The notes beneath the pieces are model-generated. The model was given only the letters and a program-made list of their open reading frames with translations. It did not search any database and was not told the DNA's origin. From Candidatus Phytoplasma australiense (GTDB lineage: Bacteria; Bacillota_I; Bacilli_A; Acholeplasmatales; Acholeplasmataceae), in NCBI GenBank assembly GCA_000069925.1, contig AM422018.1, forward strand, positions 744,001-808,000: 64,000 nt of DNA, read 5' to 3'. Within the stretch, counting starts at the first letter, position 1; each line of letters starts with the position of its first letter. Below, one piece after another: positions 15,249-24,392 of the stretch. Position numbers and translations under genes: made by a program.

Positions 15249-16328
15249 ATGGAGTTATTTAAAGTATTAGTTATTATAGGTATTTTAGGAGTTTTTTTTG
15301 GATTGGGTCCTTTATTGATTTGGTTTGTTCAAAAACACGTAAATAATAAATTAAACAATGTAGAAAATATTAAATTAAAAATTGAAGTTGAGACAATAAC
15401 TAAGCAAGAAAAATTAAAGCAAAAAATAGCTGAGTTAGTAAATAATAAAGCTTTATCAGTTCAAGAAAAAACTGAATTACAAGAAGAAATAAATACTATT
15501 CAAACTGAATTAAACCAAAAACAAGCAGAATTATCACATAATCAAATGTTGATAGGACAATTAAAAGCTAAAAAATATACAAAAAGAAATCCAATAAAAG
15601 CTATAATTATATATTATATTATCATGCTTTGTATAATTGCTATTTTTGGTGGTTTTATATTTTTAGACAATAAATACGATATAACAAATTCAAAACCCAA
15701 AACTTATACTATTTCTGAACCGAAAGTAGAAATTGAATCTGAATGGTTTGAAGGATACCGTTCTATAGATGATAACTACCAAATTAAGAAATATTATAAA
15801 GCAGATGGTTATGACCCCAATGCAGAATTTGGGGCCACAAAAGATTGGAAAGGTAGTCCTTGTCAAAGTTATAGTCATGATGTTAATCACCTTGTTTTGG
15901 GCCACCAAATGATTAAAGTAAAATACACTTTCTACGGCCTCAACGGCCTTGGTCGTGGAAAGCACCGTGAATACGAGCCAACTGATATAATGCCGTTTAT
16001 GAAAAACCCTTTTGACAAATGGGAAGTAAAAGATAACAGGATTGATTTTTTTAATACTTTCCATACAAGAAATAAAGATGATGATTCACAATTTAATAAT
16101 ATGTTTATCAACGACCCTTCAAACTACTACACAGAACTCAACTACGAAGGCCCAAAATGGTTAATTGAAGAAGATAAAGACTTCTTCATGGATGAAGTAC
16201 AATGTCATATAATAAACCCCAAAGATTCTAGATATCCCAAAGATGAAATGAAAAATTACTACCTTCACTTCAACCCAAAACAAAGATATATCACGCTTTA
16301 CACTAAGAAATTTAATACAAAAAATTAA
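15249..16328 (+). CDS. Two-span membrane protein carrying the shared C-terminal domain
   Basis: 359 residues. Membrane segment 1 is at about 5-27 (VLVIIGILGVFFGLGPLLIWF), followed by a coiled coil with Glu/Gln/Lys repeats. Segment 2 is at about 118-140 (IIIYYIIMLCIIAIFGGFIF). The remaining ~215 residues should lie on the same side as the N-terminus. They begin with a linker (ITNSKPKTYTISEPK) and an aromatic region, and end in the domain shared with the FtsH-like protein (from GLNGLGRGKHREYE). An AAAAGGAAG ribosome site precedes the ATG. The gene is intact, with its own promoter-like sequence. Function unknown; the shared domain suggests that both proteins present the same module on different membrane carriers. 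Confidence 0.72.
   Translation: MELFKVLVIIGILGVFFGLGPLLIWFVQKHVNNKLNNVENIKLKIEVETITKQEKLKQKIAELVNNKALSVQEKTELQEEINTIQTELNQKQAELSHNQMLIGQLKAKKYTKRNPIKAIIIYYIIMLCIIAIFGGFIFLDNKYDITNSKPKTYTISEPKVEIESEWFEGYRSIDDNYQIKKYYKADGYDPNAEFGATKDWKGSPCQSYSHDVNHLVLGHQMIKVKYTFYGLNGLGRGKHREYEPTDIMPFMKNPFDKWEVKDNRIDFFNTFHTRNKDDDSQFNNMFINDPSNYYTELNYEGPKWLIEEDKDFFMDEVQCHIINPKDSRYPKDEMKNYYLHFNPKQRYITLYTKKFNTKN
15930..16322 (+). repeat. C-terminal domain cassette, copy 2
   Basis: Near-identical to 10838-11225, with only a few substitutions. The similarity stops abruptly upstream of TACGGCCTCAACGG and downstream of TTTAATACAAAA. Confidence 0.85.
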
Positions 16329-16406
16329 TAAATATTTTAAAACCAACTAAACAGTTTTTTTAACAATAAAGGCTTAAAAAAATAAAGTTATGTTAATAAA
16401 ACAGAA

Positions 16407-17578
16407 ATGAGCTTAGGAATGGAGAGAAAATTAAAATTATATTCTTTGGATGTTAAATTAAAGGCTGTTTTTGCGAAACAGGAAGGCAAAAGATGTAAAG
16501 AAATCCAAAAAAACTTAAAGATTAAAAATCGGAGTCAGATTTATCAATGGGTAGAGTGGTATGAATTCAAAGGCGCAGAAAGGCTAGAACAATCAATTAG
16601 AGGAAAAAGAAAGGTTGTTGAAAAAGGGATTAATCCAATTAAAAAGGCAATTAAAAAACAACTAAAAACTAGTTTCAAGAAAAATAGAAAATTATATTTA
16701 GACATTATTAATAAATATCAAAAAGAAGTTTCATTAGAACAATTGATTAAATGGTTATCTATTTCAAAAACTAGTTATTTTAGATGGATTAAACAAAGTC
16801 TTCATCCTAGACCTCAAAGTGAATTAGAAAAAGCGTTGTTTCAAATATGCAAACAAGGTTCATATATCACAACTGATGGCAAAAGAAAAAGAAGGCTTGG
16901 TTATCGCGTGGTTCATCAAAAATTAATTGACCTTAGATTTAAGATAAACGCTAAAACTGTTTTAAAACTGATGCATCAATTTGGGTTATTATCACAAAGA
17001 ATACAGCGAAAACCTCAATATTATTATGATTTAGCAATCCAAAAAGAAAATAATTTAAAAAACCTAATTCAAAACAATTATCATGCCACAAGACCGTTTG
17101 AAAAATTATGTACAGATATTACTTATATACCTTTTGGGAAAAATAACCAAAAATTATTTGTTTCTGCGATGATGGATTTGTATAACCGCGAAATTGATTA
17201 TGTTACAATATTTCTAAAATTGCTGATGTTGATTTTGTAATTAATACTTTAAAAGTTATTCCTACATTAATAAACCCTTGCATTCTTCATTGTGATAGAG
17301 CAAGTGTTTATACTTCTAAAAAATATCAAACTGAGTTAAAAGCTAATAATCTAATAACTAGTTTCTCAGCTAAAGCCATGCCAACTGATAATGCATGCAT
17401 GGAGGCATTTTGGGCCAACATGAAACGTGAAACTATCCATTATGAAAAAATGCAAAATCTAGGCGAACATCAAATTATAGAAATTATTACTAATTACATT
17501 GAATATTATAATATGTATCGCAAAATGAAAGTTCTAAATTATTTATCACCCAAAGAATTTAAAACCAAAAAATATTAA
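16407..17578 (+). pseudogene. tra5: IS3-family transposase (tra5), frameshifted
   Basis: A single-frame OrfA-OrfB fusion as usual in phytoplasma tra5. The N-terminus has a helix-turn-helix (CKEIQKNLKIKNRSQIYQWV). The integrase part shows the three DDE residues: D in TDITYIPF, D in LHCDRASVYTSKKYQ, and E in NACMEAFWANMKRE. The frame breaks near 17205-17212: upstream it runs off to 17240, while the true continuation (SKIADVDFVINTL) is in another frame and reaches 17578. The usual HSD-x-Gly-Ser motif reads HCDRAS. The break lies beside a 23-base stretch identical to dnaB. The enzyme should be inactive. Start choice between 16407 and 16422 is open. Confidence 0.85.
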
Positions 17579-17596
17579 TTAATAATTAAAACTATA

Positions 17597-17617
17597 AGCC
17601 CTTCATAACGGAGGGCA
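17597..17617 (+). terminator. Terminator after tra5
   Basis: GCCCTTC and GGAGGGC pair with one G-U around ATAAC; the T-rich tail is short. Confidence 0.55.
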
Positions 17618-17883
17618 TTTTGTGTAGGTTTTTTTATAGACCTCAAAAAAAAGGTGTTTTAAAAAACCATAACACCCCTTAAAACTCAATATTTTGCCCT
17701 TATATGATACTTTTGGGTTCTTGGTAATGATAAATATCAAATCGTAAATATAAAATCATTTAAGAGGTAATGTTTTGATTGTTTATTTTTTGAAATTAAT
17801 AAAATTCTTTAAATCAATTATTTTTAGATTATTATGTAAAAAAATTATTTTTTTATATTTTTAGTATTGACAAATATAATATT

Positions 17884-17989
17884 TTAATAGTACCATATAT
17901 ATGGTAAATATATAAAGAAAGAAATAAAAACTTTTGAACAGTTTTTATTTCTTTCTTTATATTACATATACATATATTATACTATTAAA
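17884..17989. repeat. Long imperfect inverted repeat
   Basis: Arms of about 49 bases meet around TTTTGAACA. The inner 22 bases (AAAGAAAGAAATAAAAAC side) are perfectly complementary and the outer part has scattered mismatches. A TTGACA box at 17867-17872 lies just outside. It could end transcription from the PMU or be a recombination structure. Confidence 0.6.
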
Positions 17990-18053
17990 TAATATTATTA
18001 CTTTATAATTAATAAAATATAAAATTTTTTTCTTCAAAAAACCAATTAAAAAC

Positions 18054-18080
18054 TGGTACTGGTTGAGAACAACAAATTTA
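18054..18080 (+). repeat. 27-bp direct repeat, right PMU border
   Basis: Identical to 3578-3604. Twelve of its bases (18063-18074) also have a perfect inverted partner at 18189-18200, on the other side of the next promoter. Confidence 0.75.
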
Positions 18081-18102
18081 AAAATAATTAATATTTTATA
18101 TT

Positions 18103-18131
18103 TTGACAAATAATTTTAATTATGTTATAAT
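18103..18131 (+). promoter_or_regulatory. Consensus sigma-70 promoter
   Basis: TTGACA (18103-18108), 17-base spacer, TATAAT (18126-18131): a perfect match to consensus. It drives the gene at 18246 and lies between the two arms of a 12-base inverted repeat (18063-18074 and 18189-18200), a layout compatible with repression. Confidence 0.8.
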
Positions 18132-18245
18132 AAAGGTAATTAATAAACAATTTGGTTTTTCAAAAAATCATATTTTTTTTGGAAAAAAATGTTGTTCTCA
18201 AATGGTGCCATTTTTGTGGAGCTTACCAAGATTAGAGGAAAATTT

Positions 18246-21239
18246 ATGTTTTTTTATAATAAATTCATTTCCTTGTTTAAAAAAAAGCAAGAAGAAAATG
18301 ATTTTTTTGCTCTTTTTTTGGAAGAATTTGAAAAAATGATTATAGACATCAAAAATGTTCCGATTGCTTCATGGACCAATAATAATCTACCAATATTCAA
18401 AAATGAGTATGAATTAAATAAAAGAGGGATTCAAGAAAAATACTTTCAAACGTGTACCATTCTGAATAAGAAGATTCAAAATTTATTAGAACAACGAAGA
18501 CTTATTTTAGAAAAAAAATCCCTTAAAGAAGCCAAAATTCAAGATTTTTTCAATAAAGAAGTGATTCTTCAAAAAAATAAAAACACAAACCAAACCCATT
18601 ATTTAATAAAAAACTTTCATAAAGAAATTGAATATAAAAAAAATCGTAATCAGAAAAAAAAAATATTTTTTTTATCTCGTTTAAATGATACAACCAACCA
18701 TCTTAATAATTTGTTAATTCATTTAGAACAACAAAAAAAGCAAGCAGAAAAGAAAAAAAATGTTGATAATGAGTTGTTAAAAAAAAATTTTTATACCACA
18801 GATTTTAAATTAAATCAAAAAAACAAAAACTTAAAACAACAATTAGATTTGGAATTAAAAGATTTGGAAACGGAAAAAATAAATATTTTATCTCAATTTG
18901 CAAAAATATACCATTATAAAATGGATTTGTATCAAAAAAACATTAACAAAAGCAATAATATATACCAAATAAAATTAGATAATCATAATAAATTTTTTGA
19001 TGTGATTAAAGATAATTATGAAAAAAACAAAATAAAACACCAAACTCAAAAAGAAAGTTTTTTTCGCCTTGAAAGATCGATTCCTTTTTTAAATGTTCCT
19101 TTTAATTTTGCTTTTCAAAAACGAAAAAACGCCCTTTATGCAGAAAAACTAAAAAATGAATTATCTTATCTCCAAGAAATAACTTTGTGGAAAAAAAAAT
19201 ATAATTTCATTAACATGAACCATCATAAAACAATCAATTACTTGAACTTAGAAAAAGAAAAACAAAATGAAATTTATCAAAAATATCGTAAAAATGTAAT
19301 CCAAAAATATCAAGAGCAAGAGCAAAAAACAAAAAATTTATTTGCTCAAAAAATAAACGATGTTAAATTACAAATCCAAGTTATTCGTAATTTACATTTG
19401 CGAGATATTGCAGTTTGGGAAAACGAAAAAGATTATCAAGAAACTTTTTTTTCTTATCGTAAAGCGATTTTAACTTTGAAACTGAAAAAAAACCTTTTAC
19501 AAAAAAATTATTATTTTGATTTTTTTCACAATAAAGCAGTTTTTGGGTTTAAAAACAAAAGCATTATTTTACAATTAAAATTAGAAAAAATAAGAAATTC
19601 TTTTTATGATTTCATCAAAATAGTGGAGTTAAAAAAAGAAATTAGTTTTTTAGAAAATCAAAGACATAATTATCAATTGTTGCAACAAGATAATTTGCAT
19701 TTACATCAACTGCAAGAAGAAAAGAAGAAGAATTTTTTTTTAAAAGATATCAGCTTGCATAAAACAGATATTAATCAACTTTGGCAAAAACAATTTTTTG
19801 AAAAAACTCAACTTTTAAGTTCGTTATCAAACTCTTTAGAACAAACACAAAAAACAAATAATCACAATATTCTTATTTTAAAAACTTTAAAACAAAAAAT
19901 AACTTCTTTTCAAAAATTATTTCACAATAAAATGTGTCTTTTGGAAGAAAATACTCTCAATTATTTTCAAAAAGTAATTCAAAAAGATTTCATGAAAGTT
20001 GCTGCAAATCAATTTAAGAATTTTTGTTTACTTCATGAAAAAAAATATTTGTTTCAAGAGCAACAAATTAAAGATAAAATACAAATGATTGAACAAATGA
20101 TTCTTTTTTCTGAAAAACAATTATCTTTTATCAGTGAAAAACTGGACAAAAATTTTCAAATTTTGACTGATCGCAAAAAAACCACTCCGTTAGAACAAAT
20201 TTACCACCAAATTAACTTTCAAAAAAAGAAATTAAGTCAACAAAGTGATTATTTGAAGAAAAAAATAATCAAAATGCAAAAAGATTATGAACAAAAAAGA
20301 AGTCAATACAATCCACAATATCAAAAAAAGATTCATGAAATCAAAGAATTACAACAAAAACTTTTCTTTTTCTGGCAATGCTGTAATTTTGAACCACAAA
20401 CAAAACAAATACATCCATTGTCAATAGTCAAAAAAAAATCTTCTGCTGCTTTTTTTCATATTTGGCAAAAAACTTTCAAAAAATCATTACAAGTTATTTG
20501 GGTTTATTATTGTTATCAAAAAAGTTTTATAAAACGAAATAGTCTTTTTGTTGATTCAGAAAAACAAAAACTCGCACAAAACAAAGAAACGAAAGCAATT
20601 TTATTGCAACAAGATAAATTGACCAATAATATCTTAGAAGTTTTAGATCCTTTTGTTGAAAAAATTTTTTTTCAAAAAGAAAAAGAATTATTCCAAGAAA
20701 TAAGAAAAAAACAACTGCAAAAACAAAAAGAATTAAAACAAAGTTCGCAATTAGTCAAACAAAAAATAACCTTATTAAATGAAAACCTCAAAGATGTATT
20801 AAATAATTTAAAAGATTCTTGGCAAAACCAACAAAAAGAATTAAAAAACCAATTGCTTTTTTTAGAAAAAAAAGATTTCTTTCAACCTTATCAAAAAAAA
20901 CAAGTCTTTTTGGAAAATAAAAAAAAACACATTAAGAACAAAAATAACCTTATTTTTAAAAACTTTGCTTTGAATAAAAAAAATATTTTTAAAATATTTT
21001 ACCAAAAAAAAAGAGAAATCCAGAAAAAAATTGTTAAAATAGATCAAAAACTTAAAGTTAACCAATTTTGTTGGCAGCGAATCAAAACATCTTCTTGGAA
21101 AGAAAAATTTAAAAAAATAAGGTCTAAGTTCTCGCTATTGTGGAAAAAATACAAAAAGACACGAGAAATTAACAGTCGTTATCAAAAAATAAAAAAAGAA
21201 ATTAAGCAAAAAATTCAATTTGAAAAAAGTATTTCTTAA
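18246..21239 (+). CDS. Large lysine-rich coiled-coil protein
   Basis: 997 residues from the ATG at 18246, chosen because AGAGGAAAA lies just before it; the open frame reaches back to 18189 without support. There is no signal peptide; the N-terminus is FFYNKFISLFKKKQEEND. Nearly the whole protein is charged helix rich in Lys, Gln, Asn, Phe and Leu, with many Gln-Lys-Lys and Phe-Phe repeats, which predicts long coiled coils. No ATPase, Smc head or other domain is recognised. The strong consensus promoter suggests high expression. The frame is intact over 3 kb in a region where other accessory genes are broken, so it is probably under selection. A cytoskeletal or scaffold role is only a guess. 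Confidence 0.75.
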   Translation: MFFYNKFISLFKKKQEENDFFALFLEEFEKMIIDIKNVPIASWTNNNLPIFKNEYELNKRGIQEKYFQTCTILNKKIQNLLEQRRLILEKKSLKEAKIQDFFNKEVILQKNKNTNQTHYLIKNFHKEIEYKKNRNQKKKIFFLSRLNDTTNHLNNLLIHLEQQKKQAEKKKNVDNELLKKNFYTTDFKLNQKNKNLKQQLDLELKDLETEKINILSQFAKIYHYKMDLYQKNINKSNNIYQIKLDNHNKFFDVIKDNYEKNKIKHQTQKESFFRLERSIPFLNVPFNFAFQKRKNALYAEKLKNELSYLQEITLWKKKYNFINMNHHKTINYLNLEKEKQNEIYQKYRKNVIQKYQEQEQKTKNLFAQKINDVKLQIQVIRNLHLRDIAVWENEKDYQETFFSYRKAILTLKLKKNLLQKNYYFDFFHNKAVFGFKNKSIILQLKLEKIRNSFYDFIKIVELKKEISFLENQRHNYQLLQQDNLHLHQLQEEKKKNFFLKDISLHKTDINQLWQKQFFEKTQLLSSLSNSLEQTQKTNNHNILILKTLKQKITSFQKLFHNKMCLLEENTLNYFQKVIQKDFMKVAANQFKNFCLLHEKKYLFQEQQIKDKIQMIEQMILFSEKQLSFISEKLDKNFQILTDRKKTTPLEQIYHQINFQKKKLSQQSDYLKKKIIKMQKDYEQKRSQYNPQYQKKIHEIKELQQKLFFFWQCCNFEPQTKQIHPLSIVKKKSSAAFFHIWQKTFKKSLQVIWVYYCYQKSFIKRNSLFVDSEKQKLAQNKETKAILLQQDKLTNNILEVLDPFVEKIFFQKEKELFQEIRKKQLQKQKELKQSSQLVKQKITLLNENLKDVLNNLKDSWQNQQKELKNQLLFLEKKDFFQPYQKKQVFLENKKKHIKNKNNLIFKNFALNKKNIFKIFYQKKREIQKKIVKIDQKLKVNQFCWQRIKTSSWKEKFKKIRSKFSLLWKKYKKTREINSRYQKIKKEIKQKIQFEKSIS

Positions 21240-21926
21240 AAATGTTTTAAAGTTGATGGGTTCCAAAACTTATGGCCTGTTTTTTGTTTTTAAAAAATTA
21301 AAAAATCTTTGAAACTAAAAAAAAATAATTTTCCAATTTGGTCTAAAAACATTTTTACAAAAACTATTATAGAAACAAATTTAAAAAATTATGAAAATAA
21401 ATATAGCATAAAAAAAATATTACAACAAACTCCAAGTCAAAAAAAACAAGAAAAAAACAAACACTGTTTTTACTAGTTAAATACACGAAAAACAACAAAC
21501 AGAAAAAAATGGCATAATTATCTAAATTGCGTTTGTTTATGATTTATTGGTGTAAATAAACCAATATCTTTTGATGATTTTAGTTTTAGTGTTTTCCAGT
21601 TTTTAAAGGTTGTGAAGTAATTTGCTTAATTTAGGAAAAAATCGAATACCTAACGGAACGACACCCCCCCCTAAAGATGATTAAATAAATGAAATTACAA
21701 AAACGCTAAAAACTTAAGAAGTTTAATAAAGATTTAAAAGTTTTTGAATCTCAAGAAATTTAAATTTTTCAAAAATCTTCAAGAAAGTTTTAAAAAATCT
21801 AAAAAACGAAACAGTGAAGTTTTTAATCTCAAAAAAATTTGCAATTATCACAATATTTTCAACTTTTCGAAAAAATAAAATCAAGGTTGTTTTAAAAAAC
21901 AACGAAAGAATAAAAAGGAGCACTTA
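21240..21926. other. Intergenic, no gene recognised
   Basis: Very AT-rich, with poly-A and poly-T tracts. It includes a C run after AACGGAACGACA near 21651-21672. A ribosome site (AAAAAGGAG) precedes the next gene. No promoter with a good pair of boxes was found. Confidence 0.5.
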
Positions 21927-22904
21927 ATGGTTATTCAAAATCGTATTTTAATTGAAATTAAAAATTTATCCAAACATTTCGTTGTTAAAAAAAATTATTT
22001 TAAAGAAAATGATGTGTTAAAAGCTAACCAAAACATTAGTTTAAATATTTTTAAAGGTGAAACTTTAGTAGTTGTTGGCGGTTCAGGTTCTGGGAAATCA
22101 ACCTTAGGACAAGTTCTTTTACAACTGCAAAAACCCACTTCGGGACATGTTTTTTATCATCAAAACGATACAACTAATGTGGATTTAACTCAAATTAGCA
22201 ACAAAGAAAAACGTTGCTTACGCAAAGATTTGCAAATTATTTTTCAAGACCCTTTTTCTTCTCTTGATTCTCTTTTTAAAATATCTGACATCATTGGTGA
22301 AGGACTTTTAATTCACAAAATTGTCAAAAATAAAAAAGATCCTAAGTATCGAGAAATGATTTTACAAATCATGCAAAAATGTGGGGTTGATACAGCACTT
22401 TACAACCGCTATCCTCATCAATTATCAGGTGGACAAAGACAAAGAATTGCAATCGCTCGTGCTTTAATTATCAAGCCTAAATTTGTTGTGTGCGATGAAA
22501 TAGTTTCTGCTTTAGATGTTTCCATTCAAGCTCAAATATTAAAACTTATTAATGATTTAAAAAAAGAATTCCAATTAACCTTTTTATTCATTACCCATGA
22601 TTTAGGGGTGGCACGTTATTTAAGTGATCGCGTTTGTGTTATGCACTTAGGAAAAGTAATTGAATTAGCTAAAACAGAAGACATTTTTAAAAACCCCTAT
22701 CACCCTTACACCAAACAATTATTAAATGCCATTCCTAAGTTGAATATCCAACAAAAAGCTTTGAAAGATTATAAAATAACTTATGAAAATTCTGATTTAC
22801 AATTTTTATATCCAACAGGAGCATCAGATCTAGATTGGCATCAAGTAGGTCCCGATCACTTTGTTGCTTGCAGTTTAAAAAATAATTCCAAAGGAAAGGC
22901 TTAA
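21927..22904 (+). CDS. oppF: Peptide ABC transporter ATP-binding protein (OppF/DppF type)
   Basis: 325 residues. Hydrolyses ATP to drive peptide import. Walker A GGSGSGKST near residues 53-61, Q-loop IIFQDPFSSLD, signature LSGGQRQRIAIARAL, Walker B KFVVCDEIVSALDVS (Cys-Asp-Glu replaces the common hydrophobic-Asp-Glu), and H-loop FITHDLGVARY. The C-terminal extension ends in DHFVAC, typical for OppF/DppF. It is followed two bases later by the partner ATPase; both precede two binding proteins and two permeases, so the set forms one peptide importer. Substrate preference (di- or oligopeptides) cannot be read from the sequence. Confidence 0.9.
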   Translation: MVIQNRILIEIKNLSKHFVVKKNYFKENDVLKANQNISLNIFKGETLVVVGGSGSGKSTLGQVLLQLQKPTSGHVFYHQNDTTNVDLTQISNKEKRCLRKDLQIIFQDPFSSLDSLFKISDIIGEGLLIHKIVKNKKDPKYREMILQIMQKCGVDTALYNRYPHQLSGGQRQRIAIARALIIKPKFVVCDEIVSALDVSIQAQILKLINDLKKEFQLTFLFITHDLGVARYLSDRVCVMHLGKVIELAKTEDIFKNPYHPYTKQLLNAIPKLNIQQKALKDYKITYENSDLQFLYPTGASDLDWHQVGPDHFVACSLKNNSKGKA

Positions 22905-22906
22905 AG

Positions 22907-23695
22907 ATGAATTTGTTAGAAGTAAAAGATTTACATACATATTTTGAAACCTCACAAGGATTAATTAAGGCAGTTAAGGGAGTTTCTTTTGAAGTTAAAG
23001 AAGGAAAAACCTTAGGCATAGTCGGAGAATCTGGTAGCGGCAAAAGCCAAACAGCAATGTCTATTTTAAAATTATTTGAAAAAAACCAAAAAATATATCA
23101 GGGAAAAATTATTTTTAATCAACAAATTATTTCAGAATTTAATGAAAAAGAAATGCAAAAAATCCGCGGTAATGAAATAGCTATGATTTTTCAAGATCCA
23201 ACAACTAGCCTAAATCCTGTTTTTAAAATTAAAAACCAAATTATAGAAGTTTTAATGTTGCACCGTAATATCGACAAACAAGAAGCTTATCAACAAAGTT
23301 ATCGAATTTTAGAAAAAGTAAAAATACCTAATGTTGCAAGGGTTCTTAATTCTTATCCCCATCAATTATCAGGGGGAATGTGTCAAAGAGTCATGATTGC
23401 AATGGCTTTAGTTTGTCAGCCGAAGCTTTTAATCGCTGATGAAGCTACTACAGCTTTAGATGTGATTGTTCAAAAAGAAATTTTGAACTTAATCAGTGAT
23501 TTACAAAAAGAAGCAAAGACCGCGGTATTATTTATTACTCATGATTTAGGAGTAGTTTCTCAAGTAGCTGATGATGTTATTGTTATGCATCAAGGACAAA
23601 TAGTAGAAAGTGCACCAACTGAACAAATTTTAAATCACCCAAAACACCCTTATACTCAAAGTTTATTAGCTAACTTTTTAAAAACAGGAGTTTAA
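22907..23695 (+). CDS. oppD: Peptide ABC transporter ATP-binding protein (OppD/DppD type)
   Basis: 262 residues, shorter than the usual 320-350. Walker A GESGSGKSQ at about 40-48, Q-loop MIFQDPTTSLNPV, signature LSGGMCQRVMIAMAL, Walker B KLLIADEATTALDV, H-loop LFITHDLGVVSQ. It ends at HPYTQSLLANFLKTGV, so the C-terminal oligopeptide-transporter tail (Pro/Cys-rich) is missing. This is a real stop, not a frameshift visible nearby. It probably pairs with OppF as a heterodimeric ATPase. The ribosome site AAAGGC lies before the ATG, two bases after the oppF stop. Confidence 0.9.
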   Translation: MNLLEVKDLHTYFETSQGLIKAVKGVSFEVKEGKTLGIVGESGSGKSQTAMSILKLFEKNQKIYQGKIIFNQQIISEFNEKEMQKIRGNEIAMIFQDPTTSLNPVFKIKNQIIEVLMLHRNIDKQEAYQQSYRILEKVKIPNVARVLNSYPHQLSGGMCQRVMIAMALVCQPKLLIADEATTALDVIVQKEILNLISDLQKEAKTAVLFITHDLGVVSQVADDVIVMHQGQIVESAPTEQILNHPKHPYTQSLLANFLKTGV

Positions 23696-23729
23696 TTAAC
23701 TTTTTGATGTTTTAAAGTTATTCTAAATA

Positions 23730-23812
23730 AAAACAAGTCTTTAATATTTTTCATTTTGAAATTGCTATATTTTTTCCAAAAAATTTCTAATTTGCAATTT
23801 TATCAAATAATT
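23730..23812 (+). repeat. 80-base direct repeat, copy 1
   Basis: Closely matches 24083-24165, sharing the segments TTTTTCATTTTGAAATTGC and CAATTTTATCAAATAATT. Confidence 0.7.
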
Positions 23813-24082
23813 TTGGATTAAATAAACTTCTTTATTTTATTCTTTCTATGTTTAATGTAAATAAAAATTTTTTAATAAATTATCCAAACTTTATTTTCAT
23901 CTAATTTTTCTTCAATGAAGACAAATATTTAAATTAGCTAACTAAAAAAATTGTAAATTATCCAAAAACCCTTATAATCCAGGTTTGTTAATTCATTTTT
24001 TTATGGTTTAATGTGGTTTTATTGTTTTTCAATTCAGGCATTTTTCCAATTGCGAAATTAAGCAAATAGCTATTTTTTAAAA

Positions 24083-24165
24083 ACAAATCTTTAATATTTT
24101 TCATTTTGAAATTGCTATATTTTTTTCAAAAAAATTCTAATTTACAATTTTATCAAATAATTAAA
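24083..24165 (+). repeat. 80-base direct repeat, copy 2
   Basis: Second copy, about 353 bases downstream of the first, with a few substitutions. Confidence 0.7.
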
Positions 24166-24251
24166 ATATTTTTTTAAATAAATTAAAAAAAAAATTAAAT
24201 TTCTGAAGCTTTAAATTTTTTATTGTCTAAATGATTTATCTTTTTTATTTT

Positions 24252-24313
24252 AAAACAAGTAAAACGCTCAAAAATATTTTTTTAATAGCGTTTTACTTGT
24301 TTTTTTTTTTTTT
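24252..24313 (+). terminator. Strong terminator between oppD and oppA
   Basis: A 17-base perfect stem (24252-24268 with 24287-24303; core AAGTAAAACGCT / AGCGTTTTACTT) is followed by a T run of about 14. It separates the ATPase genes from the binding-protein genes. Confidence 0.85.
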
Positions 24314-24392
24314 TGATGGTAAAATATAATTAATAGTGATATTTTTAAAGGTTGCTATTGAAAACCAAAGAAAGAAAAAGAAAGGATTTTGA

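Larger units (their letters stand above)
3578..18080 (+). mobile_element. Potential mobile unit (PMU), about 14.5 kb
   Basis: An exact 27-bp direct repeat (3578-3604 and 18054-18080) encloses dnaB, tmk, two DUF2963 genes, an HU-type gene, a DNA methylase, membrane and coiled-coil genes, an FtsH-like AAA+ gene and a tra5-type IS3 transposase, all on the plus strand. This is the known PMU gene set of phytoplasmas. No dnaG, ssb or sigma-factor gene was seen, and tra5 and several other genes are broken, so the unit is probably unable to move by itself. Confidence 0.8.
17579..18245. other. Right flank of PMU, no gene
   Basis: After tra5 come a terminator (17597-17617), a small GGTGTT/AACACC hairpin near 17651-17675, the motif TTTTGCCCTT also found in the PMU repeats, a long inverted repeat (17884-17989), the right PMU border repeat and the promoter of the next gene. 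The 78-codon frame at 18103-18339 overlaps that promoter and was not called. Confidence 0.65.
23696..24392. other. Intergenic with direct repeats and terminator
   Basis: No gene. It holds an 80-base direct repeat pair, a stretch (23814-23862) that recurs at 62246-62294, a strong terminator and then an AT-rich leader with TATAAT near 24325 before the first binding-protein gene. Confidence 0.6.

Noticed and set aside
17867-17881. TTGACA and TATAAT as a promoter
   Set aside because: The two boxes are only three bases apart; a proper spacing to another -10 box is not seen.
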